Shown: positions 1-12,500, numbered from the stretch's first letter. The stretch: DNA of 64,000 nucleotides from Talpa occidentalis (GCF_014898055.3 NW_023600993.1:19496850-19560849); one strand, 5' to 3'. Notes: generated from the letters alone by a model not told the origin. Translations and numbers: made by a program.

Positions 1-1057
1 TACTGACAGTCTATGGGTCCATTAAAGCAGACTCATATGCATATAAGAGCAAGGCAGACAAAAGAAAGGAATGAAACAGGTCCATTGTTGGAGTCAAGAG
101 GCAGTGGTGTGACTGGAGTAAACTGGAGAGCCGGAGTCTGGTTTAGTGGGATGGTCACTGGGCCTCCCTATGTCATTATTGCCACAGTTACTGAAATGTG
201 AACCCAGAATTTTCACATCTCCTGATTTTTCAAGAGAGGCCAGAAAGCCAGATATTTATAAGCAATATTTCAAAGTTTCATAGCTAGCAACAAATTTCCA
301 TAAAATATTTAAAAAACATGACATGAGCTGAAGAAAACCCATGGATTCCCTTTAGCCAGCAGTGTTCCATAGGCAGCTCAGAATCCAGTCAAATCAGAAG
401 CCCTTCTGATTCTCCTTCATCATGTATCCTCTCTTCTTACTGTGACTTTTGCTCTATGATACTTAACTGCTTTGGAGGTGGGTGATTGCTGTATTGATTT
501 TTTCCTTACCACACACCCTCCTTGAAAACTGAGGCTGATCTTACTCAGCTCTGTGAGTCTCAAAGTCAGAAATATTGCTTTGCATACATTGGACTTGTTT
601 TATTAGGTGTATTTTAAAATGTACTACATAGTAGTAACTTCGCATAATACATTCACAATAATTTGGATCCAATATTGGGGCAGATTGGACATATTAGGTG
701 ATGAAATGAACATAACTTCCCAATCTACACCCCTCCACCAATATTTGGTGCCTGTTTCTGCTGTATCCTTAGCCCAGGGAAGTCTCCACTCTAGATAGAA
801 ATTCTATAATGTAGGGAAATACATCATATTCATTCCCCTAGCCTGTGAATTCTTTCCTACTTCACCTTCTTCTGGATCCCTATGTATAGAAAAAATAGGT
901 GCATATTTTTCATTAGCCTTACCACTAACGAGAGGGTTTGCTGTTCCTTTCATAGTAAGTTTTTTGGGGGAAGAAAGGATTTAAGTACAACGCCTTATAA
1001 AACAGTTTTAAAATGTGTTTCTTATTATATGTTTAGGTTTGGGAATTTTTTTCCTGT
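1..1057. other. Anonymous non-coding sequence
   Basis: No gene or recognisable repeat. Open frames here are short (about 60 codons), lack any domain-like composition and have no convincing splice or promoter context. Confidence 0.6.
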
Positions 1058-1071
1058 TAGCATTGAATTTT

Positions 1072-1351
1072 TTTTTTTAAAGATGTATTTATTCATTTAT
1101 TTATACAAGCACTGGGTACAGTCAGAAGCACGGGAGGGTGAGAGAATTCACCAGAGCCAGAGCAGGGAGCAGAGCAGGCAGAAGGACCGAAACACACTGC
1201 TGAGGGGAGCAGCGGGCTGCAGGAGAGGTCTGCACGCCATGTGGGACCCTCCTCCGGTGGCCGGGGAGCAGCCGGGGATCGAACCGGTGCTGCAGAGGCT
1301 GCGGGCAGCTTCGCAACCCAGCGCTCAACTGCTGCGCCACCGGGGAGGCCC
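1072..1351 (-). repeat. tRNA-derived SINE, young subfamily, antisense
   Basis: Read on the minus strand the element begins GGGCCTCCCCGGTGGCGCAG (tRNA-like head with pol III A box), carries a B box of the GGTTCGATCCC type, and ends in an A/T-rich AAATAAATA-like tail, seen here as a T-rich run at the left end. It is flanked by a 14-bp target-site duplication, TAGCATTGAATTTT, at 1058-1071 and 1352-1365, so both borders are well defined. The perfect duplication and high similarity to the copies at 13.2, 42.2 and 43.3 kb suggest a recent insertion mobilised by L1 proteins. The apparent 161-codon open frame across it is SINE sequence, not a gene. Confidence 0.93.
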
Positions 1352-1365
1352 TAGCATTGAATTTT

Positions 1366-1951
1366 AATGCATTTTAGGATCCTGAAGCTCAGAGGGGAAG
1401 TATTTCGAAGTGAAACTAATAAGAATCCTATTTTTTTTTGCTTCTTTGACTGTTTTTCATGAAATGAAAAATGAGAATATAAGGTCAAACTTGAGTGTTT
1501 TGTATTAACATTAAGATTCAGTCAAATCTTGTATTACAAAGTAACAGAAAAATAAAAAAGGGAAATTCTCTGGCAAAGGAAAAGAAAGGAAACAACAGAT
1601 GAAGGAAGCTATTCCTGCAGGATGAATGAGTGAACATAACCACTGAACCCCATTCCCCACTGCCTGCCAAGCTTGAGAAATGGAAATGCCACGCAAGCCA
1701 ATGTGTTTGCTGGGGCTGCGAAATTCCACTCGGTTACCCCAATGCCAAGGGTAACAGCAGAAAGAAACCTGGAAATAATGAAATGTGATTGATTACACTT
1801 GGGAAACATAACAAGGCTTGTTGAAACTAGTATAAAAATAGCATTACATATAACAGCCCCAGAAATAATCACAGTGTTGAGCCCAGGTCACGTTGTGTGA
1901 AATAACTCAGGTATTCCTGATTAATTTGGTCTCCAGGCTGCATTTGCTAGC

Positions 1952-1954
<3 letters not shown>
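1366..1954. other. Anonymous non-coding sequence
   Basis: No gene, RNA or confidently named repeat seen. The two antisense open frames of 72 and 87 codons overlap each other in different frames and show no family signature. Confidence 0.5.
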
Positions 1955-2019
<65 letters not shown>

Positions 2020-2062
2020 CATGCACATGCACATGCACATGCACATGCACATGCACATGCAC
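1955..2062. repeat. Compound microsatellite (TC)31 then (GCACAT)7
   Basis: A pure TC dinucleotide run of 62 bp (1955-2016) passes directly into seven perfect hexamer units GCACAT (2017-2058) plus a partial unit. The strand asymmetry (polypyrimidine followed by alternating purine-pyrimidine) gives a potential triplex (H-DNA) segment next to a potential Z-DNA segment. The lack of interruptions suggests it is length-polymorphic. Confidence 0.95.
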
Positions 2063-4175
2063 TGTGCATACTTATTAGGTATTCAGTTACTTTGGTTGGC
2101 AAGCAGAAAGCTAAAGCCTGTAACTGATTTATAGAGTATTTCTTTCTCTTAATTGATCAACCATGCTACAAATCTCATTTTGCGAAAATAGAGGCTTTGC
2201 ATAAACATCAAGCACAATGGATTTTTTGCTTAAGGTCAAATTTTGTTCTGTTTACATTTTTTAGCCCCACCCCCATCTCCCAGGGCACTTTACAAAGGTT
2301 GCATTTTTTAGCATTCTGGTTTTTTTCCCCTTTCTTTTCTTTTCCTCCACAACTGCCTCCTTTTGAACCAGGTTATTTTGCTTAAGGAGGGTTAGATGTA
2401 GATTTCTTTCCCTATTCGGACTTGTACCAAATATCCCTAGTCATCTTCATTTCATTGTATAACTGCACTTTGGTTGCCAGCAATAGACACTGGTACTGGT
2501 TAATTTGAGCAAAAAAGGAATTTATTGAAAAAATACAGAGTGCTTCTTAGGATGAAAGGAAAGTCAGAATAACCAGATAGCAGGAAGAAGCCAGAGGCTT
2601 TCTGGGGATTGAGGTAGTGAAAAAAAACTCACTTTGTAGAGTACCACTGACAGAGGAAGTGAGTGCCAACAGTCTTCCATGGTGGTGAGGTCACACCACT
2701 GCAGGTGAGCTTGTGGTAATGGCAGAGATACCAGGTAAGTGGAAACGTGCTGCTTCTTAAAACCTAAGCTCGGACAAGAGCACACTACCACTGTCACTAG
2801 CATTCATTTGCTGGAGCACTTCACGTGCCAAGTCTTTAGCAGGAGGAACAACAAAGTTACATGACTAAGGTCATGGACATGGAGGGAGGGAGCCTGGCCA
2901 GTCATTCAACCTATCACAAGGTCTTTCTCTAAACAGAATATGAAGTAAGATATCCAGAGGGGAGATGGGAGCAATGCAAGCAAACAAAGGTCTTCAATAG
3001 GGACCAAAATTCTGCCACTCCCAAATATAGCTTTGGCAAAAGGCTGATTTTGATAAGGACATTTATTTGAAAACTTTCTCTCTAAGTGTATCTCCCTCAT
3101 GGTGTAGACAAGACCTCATCTTATCTCTGTTGGGTGGAGAAGGCAGTTTCTCCACTGTGTTTACTGTGCCATCCTTGGTAAACTCCCTCACTTTCCTTTC
3201 TTCCCCCAAACTTCCCTTCTCTTAGCTAAGATATTCATTCAGAGGACATCTGACACCATGTGGTGAATTAGTCACTTGGGTTTTCACTTTGTGATTTCGC
3301 TTCTTCCCTCTTGCAGCACTTACCATAAACCCTCAACCATCTTAGACTTTTGAAAACAAAAATCAAGGCAGAAAATGCATTGCACAGTCTCCACCCTCCA
3401 ATCTGCTGCATTTCTCTGCTCGCTTGACTTTGGAAAGGAAAAGGGGACAAGAGAAAACACGGAGATTAATATTTCAAAAAAATCAATCATTCAAGAAGAA
3501 TCTGAGAATTTCTCTGTCAGGAGTGTCCTTACCCTCAACCTGTAAACGATGTTGCCTTTTATGAGTGCAGGAACATGTTTCTGATCCACTGTAGCCATAT
3601 CCCCTTGAGGCCAAGGAAAATGTTTACAAGTATGGGTTTCCATCTACAGAGAATTTTATGCTTGTTTCTTTAATGAATGAATGGAGGTGGGTTGACATTC
3701 GCAATAGAGTACATTGACCTGGAATTGCTAAAGCTGGGTGATCGCATGAAGATAGTTTTACCTTATTTTATTTAAATTTTCACAGCTAGTCAGGTTCAAA
3801 TTGTATTCCCTTTTGTCCACTGATTTAGGGATGAAAAATGTAATCTTATTTTGCCTCCATGGCAATAAGATGTATAGCATTATCTTTATAAGTTACATCT
3901 CTTGATATGAGTGTGAGTATATATTTATTACATGCTTTTATATGTAATAACTAGCTATATGCTATATAATATAATTCATATAATTATGCATATGATATAT
4001 TGCAATGTAATAAAATAAAAATAAAAATTATATGTATGTGATTTTTTTGTTAGCTTTGATAACATTTCTTGGATAAGAGTATCTTAAGATGGCTTCCAAG
4101 AACTGGGTTTTGCCTCTATTGATTCCATTTTCTTTTACAAAGACAGGCTGTTTAGTAAAGTGTGCTAGAGATAGT
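2063..4175. other. Mostly unclassified sequence, possible old LTR at 2.5-2.9 kb
   Basis: No gene seen. At about 2,495-2,900 a phrase with a reversed polyadenylation signal (TTTATT near 2,520) at the left edge resembles the end of an old antisense LTR, but I could not define borders or family. 3,900-4,030 is a very AT-rich stretch with short TATATA-like runs. The rest is unique sequence. Confidence 0.4.
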
Positions 4176-4179
4176 CTGC

Positions 4180-4345
4180 TCAGGTTCTGGCTAATCCTCT
4201 GCTACTTGCTAGCTCTGCAATTTTGAACAATTTGGTTGGCCCCTGTACTTTAGTTTTCCTTTTCTATAAAGTCGTAAGGGTAATAGCAGCCCCTACCTCA
4301 AAGGAAAGCGGTGAGAATGAATGAGTTAGTGCCCACATCACTTTA
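4180..4345 (+). repeat. MIR SINE fossil, sense
   Basis: Diverged MIR: the core pattern of cell-type 'tctgctacttgctagc', then 'ttttccttttctataaa' and 'cccctacctcaaagg', matches the MIR consensus in order (tRNA-related part, core, 3' part). About 25-30% divergence by eye, as expected for this ancient mammalian family. Confidence 0.7.
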
Positions 4346-4554
4346 CACCAGCACTACCATTAAGCAGGCACATGTAAGAGCTGAGAACTAGTTCCCTCAA
4401 ACATCTCTATTATTTGGTTTATAGTTCAAAAACAGAAGTGAAATAAAATTTGGGGGAAAACAGATAACTGATTTTCTTTTCTGCTAAAAACAACCAAGTA
4501 AACAAGACAAATCTCAAGGGTTTCTCCCTTTACTGAGCTCTTAGAGTCATGATT

Positions 4555-4870
4555 AGGACTCTCGGCGATCTCCACAGCCTGACTGCAGCTCATCCTCTGA
4601 CTGATCTCTGCCTCCTCATTCCACTACGTGTAGCCTCCCTTCACAGTAGATTTCCAGTCACACTTGTCCTTCCCCATATACGTAATATAGATTAATGTCT
4701 TTCTGCCTTTCCTGATGCTGCCCTTTGTAAGAGTGTACTTATCTTCTGTGCCCGTTCAAATCTTTTCATTTTTTAAGGATTTGTGTAGCATTTCCTTTGT
4801 AAGGTCTTCCTGTTTTCTCTGAGAGACGTAGTCAGCAGCCTCTTTAGCCCTGATAATAATTAAACAACCA
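4555..4870 (+). repeat. L2 LINE 3' fragment, sense
   Basis: C/T-rich sequence with the L2 3'-end pattern of repeated CTCCTC and 'tcttcctgttttctctgag' phrases where the consensus has the 'aagccttccctga' block. Old and diverged, so no reading frame survives. Confidence 0.55.
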
Positions 4871-4922
4871 AGAAAAACCCAACTTTGGGCGCTTATATCC
4901 TTTATCTTGTTTTATAAATCGT

Positions 4923-5334
4923 TGTACAGGTACGTGGCAAACCCGGAAATAAAGGGAATGGCCCAGTAGGTGAGTCCTCACCCACATGCTTAAGAATGTG
5001 GACCCACAGAAAGATATATAAAAAAAGGTTTATTTACATAGAAAAGGGAGAGCTGAGAGAGAAAGAAAGAAAATTTATGGGCCAGTCTACAGCCAGATGC
5101 AATATGTTCTGTCTGCCATTGGAGTCAGCTGGGCAGAGACCAGGGTACATTCCACAGCCAGTTGAAAGAATGAGAGCAGGCACATATGTGTTCAGTCTTT
5201 TGAGTCCAATGTGGCCAGCCCAGGGGCTCCTCTTCCATTCACCTTGCCTCCCCCATTCAGGAAGTCAGATTCATGGCATTCTGGGAGTTGTAAGGTTCAA
5301 CGCCTAAGATCTTGACTGTATGGTGCTGGGGGCA
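4923..5334 (-). mobile_element. Solo LTR, class I ERV-like, antisense
   Basis: On the minus strand this 412-bp block has LTR architecture: a short 'caactcccagaatgcc' motif in U3, an AATAAA polyadenylation signal (plus-strand TTTATT at 5029-5034) about 106 bp before the end, then U5 with GGGTGAGGACTCAC, and an end in ...TGTACA. The same elements occur in the same order and spacing in the LTR at 62,648-63,068 (421 bp; AATAAA 116 bp from its end; GGGTGAGGACCCAC), so the two are related. This copy is clearly more diverged. The outer left border of U3 is approximate and no clean target duplication was found. No internal retroviral genes are present beside it. Confidence 0.7.
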
Positions 5335-8300
5335 GAGTCTGGAATTTCCATCTTTGCTATGAGCATTCTCCACAGGCTAGTAGTTTGCTCTACACTATGC
5401 CTTTAACAGTACATTTATACTTCTTCCTCTATGGGAGATCATAATATATTTCTCTATTGCAGTTTTTCAAATTTTTCAGTATGAGAAATTTTGAAGATAT
5501 AGAGATGTTGAAGGATAGAGCAAGAAATGCAACCCACAAATCTACCATTTCTCTTCAACACTTGTTATGATGTCACGTTTACTTTATGTGATATGTGTTT
5601 TCCTTCTACTGAGCTATTTAAATATAATGTCAGACATTGTGACACTTTATACCATCAACTACTTCAGTCCATAGCTCTCAAAAATAAAGACAAATTGTCT
5701 CATAGCCATCATGCTATGATAACACCTAAGAAAATAAATAGTGCGCCCCTAATGTCACTTAACGTGCAGTCCATATTCCTTTTCCTCAATAGAAAGAAGA
5801 CTACTTCCTCATTCCTGTTGTTGGCTTAAAGAACTTGAGGCAAGCAAAAGCAAGTAGCTTATTAAAGCATCAAGACTGAGGACTTGAGCCTGGGAAGAGT
5901 CTCCAGATAGCTCTAGCAAAGTTGCCTGAATTCTGAACTCAGTGAGAATTTTGTACAGTTTGCAGTGTAAAACATTTCAAGGATTTCTGCAAAGAAAATT
6001 AGGGTCTGGTCTAGTTAATGTATCTATCTGATGTTGATATGCATAGAGGAAAACAAAGAAAATTTTTAAAATTTTCCTTATTTAGAGCCTTATCTTCTGG
6101 GAACTGGGTGTTTTAGCAATGTCACAAACTTTGAAGACTTGTCTTTCTTTGAGATTACAGATTCGCACATAGTCAACTTTTCGTTGTTGTTGTTGCTGTT
6201 GATACAGATCCTTCTTAAGACCAGTCCAGCTGTGTCTTGACTTTTGAGTCCTGCTCTTAAGTTGAGACCAACTTAATTGTTAGCTTTAATTGTTAGACTT
6301 AATTGTTAGCTTTAGTTACCATTTTTATATATTAGTAGAAATACTGATGTCATTAGGAGTCATTTTTGTGTGTGCAGAAAGTACCTTTTCTATTGCACCC
6401 TGAAACTTCTCTATGCCATCTTAGTCTCAGTTTTGATTCTTTCTTCTTTTTCTTTTTTTTTCCAACATTGATGCTATAAAAATGAAACTAAATGGTTTCA
6501 TTTAGAGATGGGGATTTTAGGAAGATTGAGTTGCATTTTGTTTCTGTAGGCACAGCAATCCTTTTTGCTTTTCTGAGAATTCTGGTATTTTTTATAAAGT
6601 AATAGTCCTGGATGCTATGACAGTAAAGTCAACTCTGATCTGGGGATTGGTTATTCAGCTAGTGGATTATGCAGAGACTTTTCTTCTTTTGCTTTTTTCT
6701 GTTTTCCTCCAGGCCATTTCACTGACAGAAGTATTTTGATGATAGTGAAAAATCAAAGGAAAGAAAACTGAGAATGCCTTCCTTTAATTTTTTTTAGCCG
6801 CTCTGGACACTGTTGGTAGTGATTGACTCTCAGGAAAAAATTTGGTTTGTGGGTTACAACTTAATTTTCCTTTCCCAGAAACTCCTATTCCCACTAGTGA
6901 GAATAATTGAGTTACTTTTAATAAATAAAATGCGGTAAATTTCAAGAGTTTGTCAGAACAAGAAATGATCTTTTTTAAAACTTTGAATCAGGAGCTGATC
7001 CTGCCACTACTGGGAGAGAAATGTAACCTGTCAAGCCCTAGAGATGCCCTGTCCATTTGATGCGTCCAAACCCAAATCTAGCATTTTGTTAGGAATGTTA
7101 ATTCTTTTCTTTTTTGCTACTTTACATTCTCATTTCCATGATTTTGTGACTTTGTGTGAAGTGCTTTAAGCACTGAAATATGTTAGTTATTAAAAGCATA
7201 TATTTATATCTTTTGGATAACTTTGTAAAAATAAAGTTTTTTTTTTTAAAAAAATATGTTATTTGTGAAAGCAAAGCTGTCAGTCAAGTTTCTGTACCAT
7301 TATGTCATTGACTCAAAAACTCTGTCTTAGTGTACTAAGACATAAAGTCTGGAATAAAAAGTACTAAAGTACTTTGAAATTGTGAACATACTGTAAAATG
7401 TTTGGAAAAATTATACCTCCTTACTCAGACAGGAGTACAAGGCCATCTGAGCAGTCTTGAGTCTGAAATAGCTATGCAAAATCTGATGCCTGTAGGTAAA
7501 ACCAGTCTTTTCACACAACCCAAATCACATAACCAAAAAGCCAATGAAGATTTAACAATGAGCACCCAGCTTTGCATCTCTAGAGTGCATCCTTTAGAAG
7601 CGATTAAATCCTGCATTGCCTTCCACTAGCATCAGTAGATCTTTAGATTGGAATAATTTGGACCAGAAACTTCCCCAACTCCCAAGAATAATTACATTTT
7701 AAATGTAATTGACTCACCATTCCTGCCTATATAAACTGAAGTCATACTTGTATTTCTTAGAACTGTTCTTACAGAATAGAATCTGTTGGGTTGCTTTCTG
7801 GGTTTAAATCCTCACTTTATGACTAGCTAATAAACTCTTGGTCTAACTATCATTGAGATTTTATTTCCAATTAACAAAGTTAACTGAGTCTCAGTGCATT
7901 CTAGAAGAAATACAGTCATTGTTAATGTTTATTCAGCAGAATAAATGGTTAAGCTATAGAAAGGGAAATGTCAGTACCAAGAAAGAGGGGAAAAAAAGAT
8001 TTATTCAATTAAAGTATAATATGCTAAGTAAACTTACATCAAAGTATGTTTGCTTTATTACATTGATTTGCTTAGCTTTCTTTAGTGCTCTTTTCAGGAC
8101 ATTGAAGGTAGGATTAATTGGTTGGTGACATGTCTGATGTTTACTTTTCATTTCTGAGTTCAAGCCTAGTTATGCTAGTTATTACAGTATCCTTATGCCT
8201 GGTAGAAGAGGTTCTGTGTCATAGCACATCCTTACCCAGTATCTTGAATAAAGGGATGACTTAGTCTTATATAACTATTTTTTGAAAAAATCTAAATAGC

Positions 8301-8649
8301 TCAATGATTAATGAGTCACTGTTGAATTAGTTAACATAGTTGTTAAGTATGACAGTATGACTCAGGTCTTTCTTTTATTGTTGTTCAAAGTGTACTTATT
8401 TTCCCAATTTCAATAAGATTTTACCAAGCCATTATTATGTCTAAAGCTCCCAGAATTAGTTTTAAAGTAGAAAGTGGTCATCTAAGAACTCTACCTAGGT
8501 TTCCTTTTAAATAAAAATTACTCATTCCTATTGTCCTAAACTTCCAGGCTCAAGGGGGATGGTATTTCTGCAAAGTCTTTAAATTCATATTATTTTATCT
8601 GTGATATTATCTGTTTCTACCATGTAATAAATTGGAGTAACAAGTGACA
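5335..8649. other. Unique AT-rich sequence without genes
   Basis: No gene or confident repeat other than the short tandem array at 6.27 kb. Open frames of 60-100 codons (for example 5527-5829 and 7853-8128) are low-complexity hydrophobic or lysine-rich translations of AT-rich DNA, with no supporting splice sites or family resemblance. A T/A homopolymer junction lies at 7,230-7,250. Confidence 0.5.
6271..6314. repeat. 13-bp short tandem repeat, about 3.4 units
   Basis: Units ACTTAATTGTTAG, CTTTAATTGTTAG, ACTTAATTGTTAG and a partial CTTTA follow one another without spacers. The alternation of the first bases gives a 26-bp higher-order unit. Confidence 0.85.
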
Positions 8650-9053
8650 TATGATGGATGAATGCATTAAGAAGATATACACATGCATGAGGGAATACTA
8701 TTCTGTTATTAAAGAAAAAAGATAAAATCTTGCCATTTGCCACACCATGGAAGGATCTTGAAGGAATTATGCTAAGTGGAATATCAGAAGGATTTCACTC
8801 ATTTGTGGAATATAAAGAAAAAAAAAACGATCAGACAAACAAAACCAAACCAAAAATCCTTTGACTGACACCAGAATGGTGGTTGTAGTTGCCAGAAGGA
8901 AAGGAGGCGGGAGGAGATAGGTAGACTCGTTGGTGGTGAATGGTCCCTAGATACTTAATGGTCAATGTAGTGTGATGTGTACAGTTCTCAGGGGAGAACT
9001 GAATCTATACAGTGTTATAAACAAATGGTACCTCAATAAAAAGAAAAAAAACC
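8650..9053 (+). mobile_element. L1 3' end, sense, 5'-truncated
   Basis: Matches the C-terminal coding end and 3' UTR of an old L1: the phrases 'gaatactattctgttatt', 'ccatggaaggatcttgaagg' and 'tttgtggaatataaag' correspond to the conserved ORF2 tail (EYYSAI, W-M-D/E-L, and ISLI regions), followed by 'gaactgaatctatac' and an A-rich tail with an AATAAA at about 9,037. Several frameshifts; non-functional. Confidence 0.85.
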
Positions 9054-11220
9054 TGGACTATTGCCAAAAATCACTTGGAAATATTCTACCAGAACTGTAA
9101 AAGAACTTTTATGAAAATCTTGTGTCAATGGCTAGATGAAATAAATTCTCAAAGTTTGTCATTGCTAAAAAAAAAAGAAAGGGATAAAAGAGAAATTGAG
9201 GATGTCGTGAATGCTGGGACACTGAGAAATTCTTCAGTTTTCCTCAACTGGACCTCCATAAAGGAGCTCACTCACATGTGTGTAACAATCAGTGTATCAG
9301 GCATTCCCCTTGAGCTGTGATTTTGGTCAAAAGTATGGTACTGAAAAAATAGTAATGATCTTTGGATTATCCAGGTTTGTAGATCCTTCCTTCTTAAAAT
9401 TCTCATTATTTAGAAAGAACTGTAGAGCTTGTGCTATCTTTGAAGCTGAAGGAAACTCGAATTCAGGTTATTGAACACCATTGCCTTTTCTCCTGTGGGG
9501 AGTCATAATACACTTCTTAATTCATATGAAAGAGGAAGACTAGATTGATTCTCCAATGCCCTGTGCTAGGGACACAAAACAAGTGTATTAAGCTCTGAAT
9601 GATAGTCATAAAAATAAAATATTTCATATGAGTTTTACATAATTTTTTAAAAAGAATGTGGTTACTCTTTCTAAAAATTCCACTTGCACCTAGGGAAACA
9701 TTCAGCTTTCTTGACAGGGGCTGGTTTTTCTGGGAGCTCCCTCAACTGTGTTCACCTTAGGAGATTCCTTTTTCTTTCAGTGACGAACTACTTGAGCTAT
9801 CACTGTTGGAGCTTGACCTTGCAAATGACGAAAATGAACATAGTGGTTTTCCCAGCCTCTATTTCTTACAGCTGAGGTCTCATTTTGAACCTAAATGAAC
9901 ATCCGATTGCGCTAACTGCAATGATATATGACCCTGTGAATGCCATTGGTCACACGATCAATGGGTCCACGGCAAAGGTACCATTCATACAGTGTTTCAT
10001 TTTTCCATTAAGCCAAAGTAATGCTTTAGAGATAAAAGGAACCCTCCTAGCTCCCCAGAGCCAAGGAAGCTCTAACAGAGACACCTGCTTATCTTGAGAA
10101 TGGCGTTCTCCTTCTGCCCCCTGATTATACAATCTTTCTTTCCTCCCTGTTTCACCAAAACAGTGTGTCCCTTTATGTGATTTTTCAGCAAGCTCTGACA
10201 TTCTGAGTCAGGATGAAAGCATAGGATGCCAGATTTGTTCTTCTGAGAATCGTTCAGGTTGCCCCTGAAAGCAGGAGGCTATAACTACGAGCTGTGCTTT
10301 ACTTTCTTCTCCCTCCCCAGCCCACCCCACAAAGGTAGATTCCTTGGTGTGCTGTGCTTAGACTCATGTTGATCAGATGGGCTGTCCACCATTCGGTTCC
10401 ACGGAGCCCTGCTGATCATGTCTGGGTTTCCTAAAGAAAAAGAGAGATCAGCTTTTTCATCCCTCTCAGACCCTCCAGTAATGCATAGTTCAGACAGATA
10501 AACTTTGAGGGAGACAAACAGGTGCCTGTTTCCCCAAGAGTGGGTGGGGGTTGGGGGAAGAATAAGAGTCAGAATATCAGCTTCCCTGACTTTTTTGCAC
10601 TTTTTTTGGGGGGGGGGCGTGGTTACTTATACACGTGATAGAACTTACCAAGCTTGGTGTCCTGTGAGTCCAGCTCTGTTCTTTGTTAGTTAAGTTAAAA
10701 ATATTGAGCCCCTAGATACTCTTATCAGCTATGCTAACTCATCTCCTGCTCCTCCACAAATAGCAAGAAAAGTGCTCTGGCAGGAGGACCTGAGTTTAAA
10801 TTCAGTTTTTACCTTTTTGGAAAATCAAGAATATGGACTTTTTTTTTTTTGCCCTCCCTTTGGCCGCACAGCATGTGATTTCCCTAGAGGGAGGCATCTT
10901 TTCCCTTTTGTGGTCTCTCTTGATGGAAACATAAGGCAAGATGTCCTGCCCTTTCTGTGGCATTCCTGCCAACCGTGGGCTCTTGTAGAATTTGAGTCTT
11001 GAGGAAATCCTGACAAAATTATACAGCCCATTTATCCCAACAGAAACATCAGTCAAGATATTTGAGTAATTGCTGATGCTGTGAGTTGATCTGTTCTTGT
11101 TTTCTAGTTCTCTATAAATGCAGGGAGCTACCAACATCCTCTCAACAGCCTCTGCTTTTCTGCTTATTTGCCAGAATTGGCTTCTGTGACCTGCAGTCAA
11201 AGAAATACTGGCTGCCACAG
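9054..11220. other. Unique sequence without genes
   Basis: No gene or confident repeat recognised. Short homopolymer tracts occur (T/G at 10,595-10,618, T at 10,838-10,850). The 138-codon antisense open frame at 10,802-11,218 overlaps other frames, has no recognisable family and lacks an initiation or splice context I can support. Confidence 0.5.
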
Positions 11221-11224
11221 CTTT

Positions 11225-11365
11225 TGGTCACTGACTTAAATCTCTCTTAGTCTTTGTTTCTGTATTCCTAAAAATCACAGAAATAATGCCTACCTGACAG
11301 GCTGGGGTGTGCTGGAATGAGGTGGCAGTGGATAGAGCTCACCCTGTGCCTGGCACACAGGGGCA
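11225..11365 (+). repeat. MIR fossil, sense
   Basis: 'tctctcttagtctttgtttctgta', 'ataatgcctacctgacagg' and 'ctgtgcctggcacacag' match the MIR core and 3' part in order, diverged. Confidence 0.65.
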
Positions 11366-11999
11366 TGCAGGAATGGGGAGAGGGATCATGATGGATGAAC
11401 GCTTTCTACTCCCTGTGTTTCGCCCCTTGTCTTGGGGTGATTCTATTCCAAGTCCTTGCACGCACCCATTCCTGCTCCAGAGGTGACCTGACAGGCTGAT
11501 TCATTCAGGAACAGTAGGCCCAGAAATAGAAAAAGTAGAAATGCATCCAAACCTCACAGTGAGGAAACCAACGGAGAGAAGAGATCTAGAGTTGTCCTCT
11601 GGGAGTGAAGCGAAACAAAGTGCGGGTGGAGGTTAAGAGCAGCTTAGATAGATACCCGCTTCTGTTCTTACTGTCATAGTCGGAATTCCAAGGCATCTGT
11701 TATTTCAGATACATCCCACCTGGGTCTGCCAGTGGACTCGTTCTGCTGGTGGTGTTTCATTTCTGCTTGAATTATGTCCACGACCATGGGTGTTTTCACT
11801 TATCTCAAACGCACTTGTCTCTTTCTTGTTTTTGTTTTTTAATCAATGGAAATAACATCTTTTCAGTCTTGCTTAGTAAGAAGTAGAAGATCGATCTCAT
11901 CTTGATTGTTTTATTTTCACTTCTTTCTATGCATAATAAATGCTAAAACTGATTTTAGCCTGGAGGCAACTCCAAACAGGCACTGTGTGGGAGTCATTG
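11366..11999. other. Unique sequence without genes
   Basis: Nothing recognisable: no open frame of interest, no named repeat. Confidence 0.5.
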
Positions 12000-12195
12000 C
12001 TTGTAAATTCCAGCTTGTTTGCCTAGGTTCAGATCGTAGATTTCCTGTCCCTTGGTTGTGTGACTTAACCTAACCGCTCTCTGCCTCAGTTTCCCTTCTG
12101 TAAAATATAGGCTATTAATAATAGTATTATGTTGTGGAGATTAGGAGATAAAAGCAACGGGGTCCAGTGTGAGGCTTATAGACAGTGCTGCATAC
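12000..12195 (+). repeat. MIR fossil, sense
   Basis: Good MIR match: 'gttcagatcgtagatttc' (B-box region), 'tgtgtgacttaacctaacc', 'ctctgcctcagtttccc', 'tgtaaaatataggctattaataatag' and 'gtggagattaggagat' occur in consensus order. Confidence 0.85.
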
Positions 12196-12237
12196 AGATA
12201 TTAAGATGACTTGTGTTGCTACTGATAAATAATTTAA

Positions 12238-12500
12238 AGATAAATTTTATTTATTTATGCATGCAAGACCTGGGGTGTAGGCCAGAGGTGCAGGTTGTGA
12301 GAGGATTCACCAGAGACAGAGTGGGGAGCAGAACAGGTGGATCTACTGAAATACACTGTTGAGGGGAGCAGTAGGGAGACAGGAGAGGTCTGCTGCACCA
12401 TGTGGGTCAGCTCCCTGGCTGGGGAATGAACTCATGCTGCAGTGGCTGCCGGCAGCTTCATAGTATGAGACTTACCCCCTGCGTCACCAGGGAAGCCCCA
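12238..12500 (-). repeat. tRNA-derived SINE, older subfamily, antisense
   Basis: Same SINE family as the 1.07-kb copy but of the 'ggccagaggtg' / 'gagaggattcaccagagac' subfamily with 'atgcatgcaag' near its 3' end. The tRNA head (antisense GGGCTTCCCTGGTGACGCAG) is at the right. A 20-bp target duplication GCTACTGATAAATAATTTAA is present at 12,218-12,237 and 12,501-12,520 and is perfect, despite an internal sequence that is more diverged than the young subfamily. Confidence 0.93.

Noticed and set aside
882..1367. 161-codon open frame near 1 kb
   Set aside because: Most of it is antisense SINE sequence with a defined target duplication; the open frame is a by-product of its GC-rich body.
6271..6314. 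Short regularly spaced repeats as a CRISPR-like array
   Set aside because: Units are 13 bp, directly abutting with no spacers, in mammalian DNA; an ordinary tandem repeat.
10802..11218. 138-codon antisense open frame
   Set aside because: It is overlapped by another antisense frame and a sense frame, contains a poly-lysine stretch from a homopolymer, and shows no recognisable domain.
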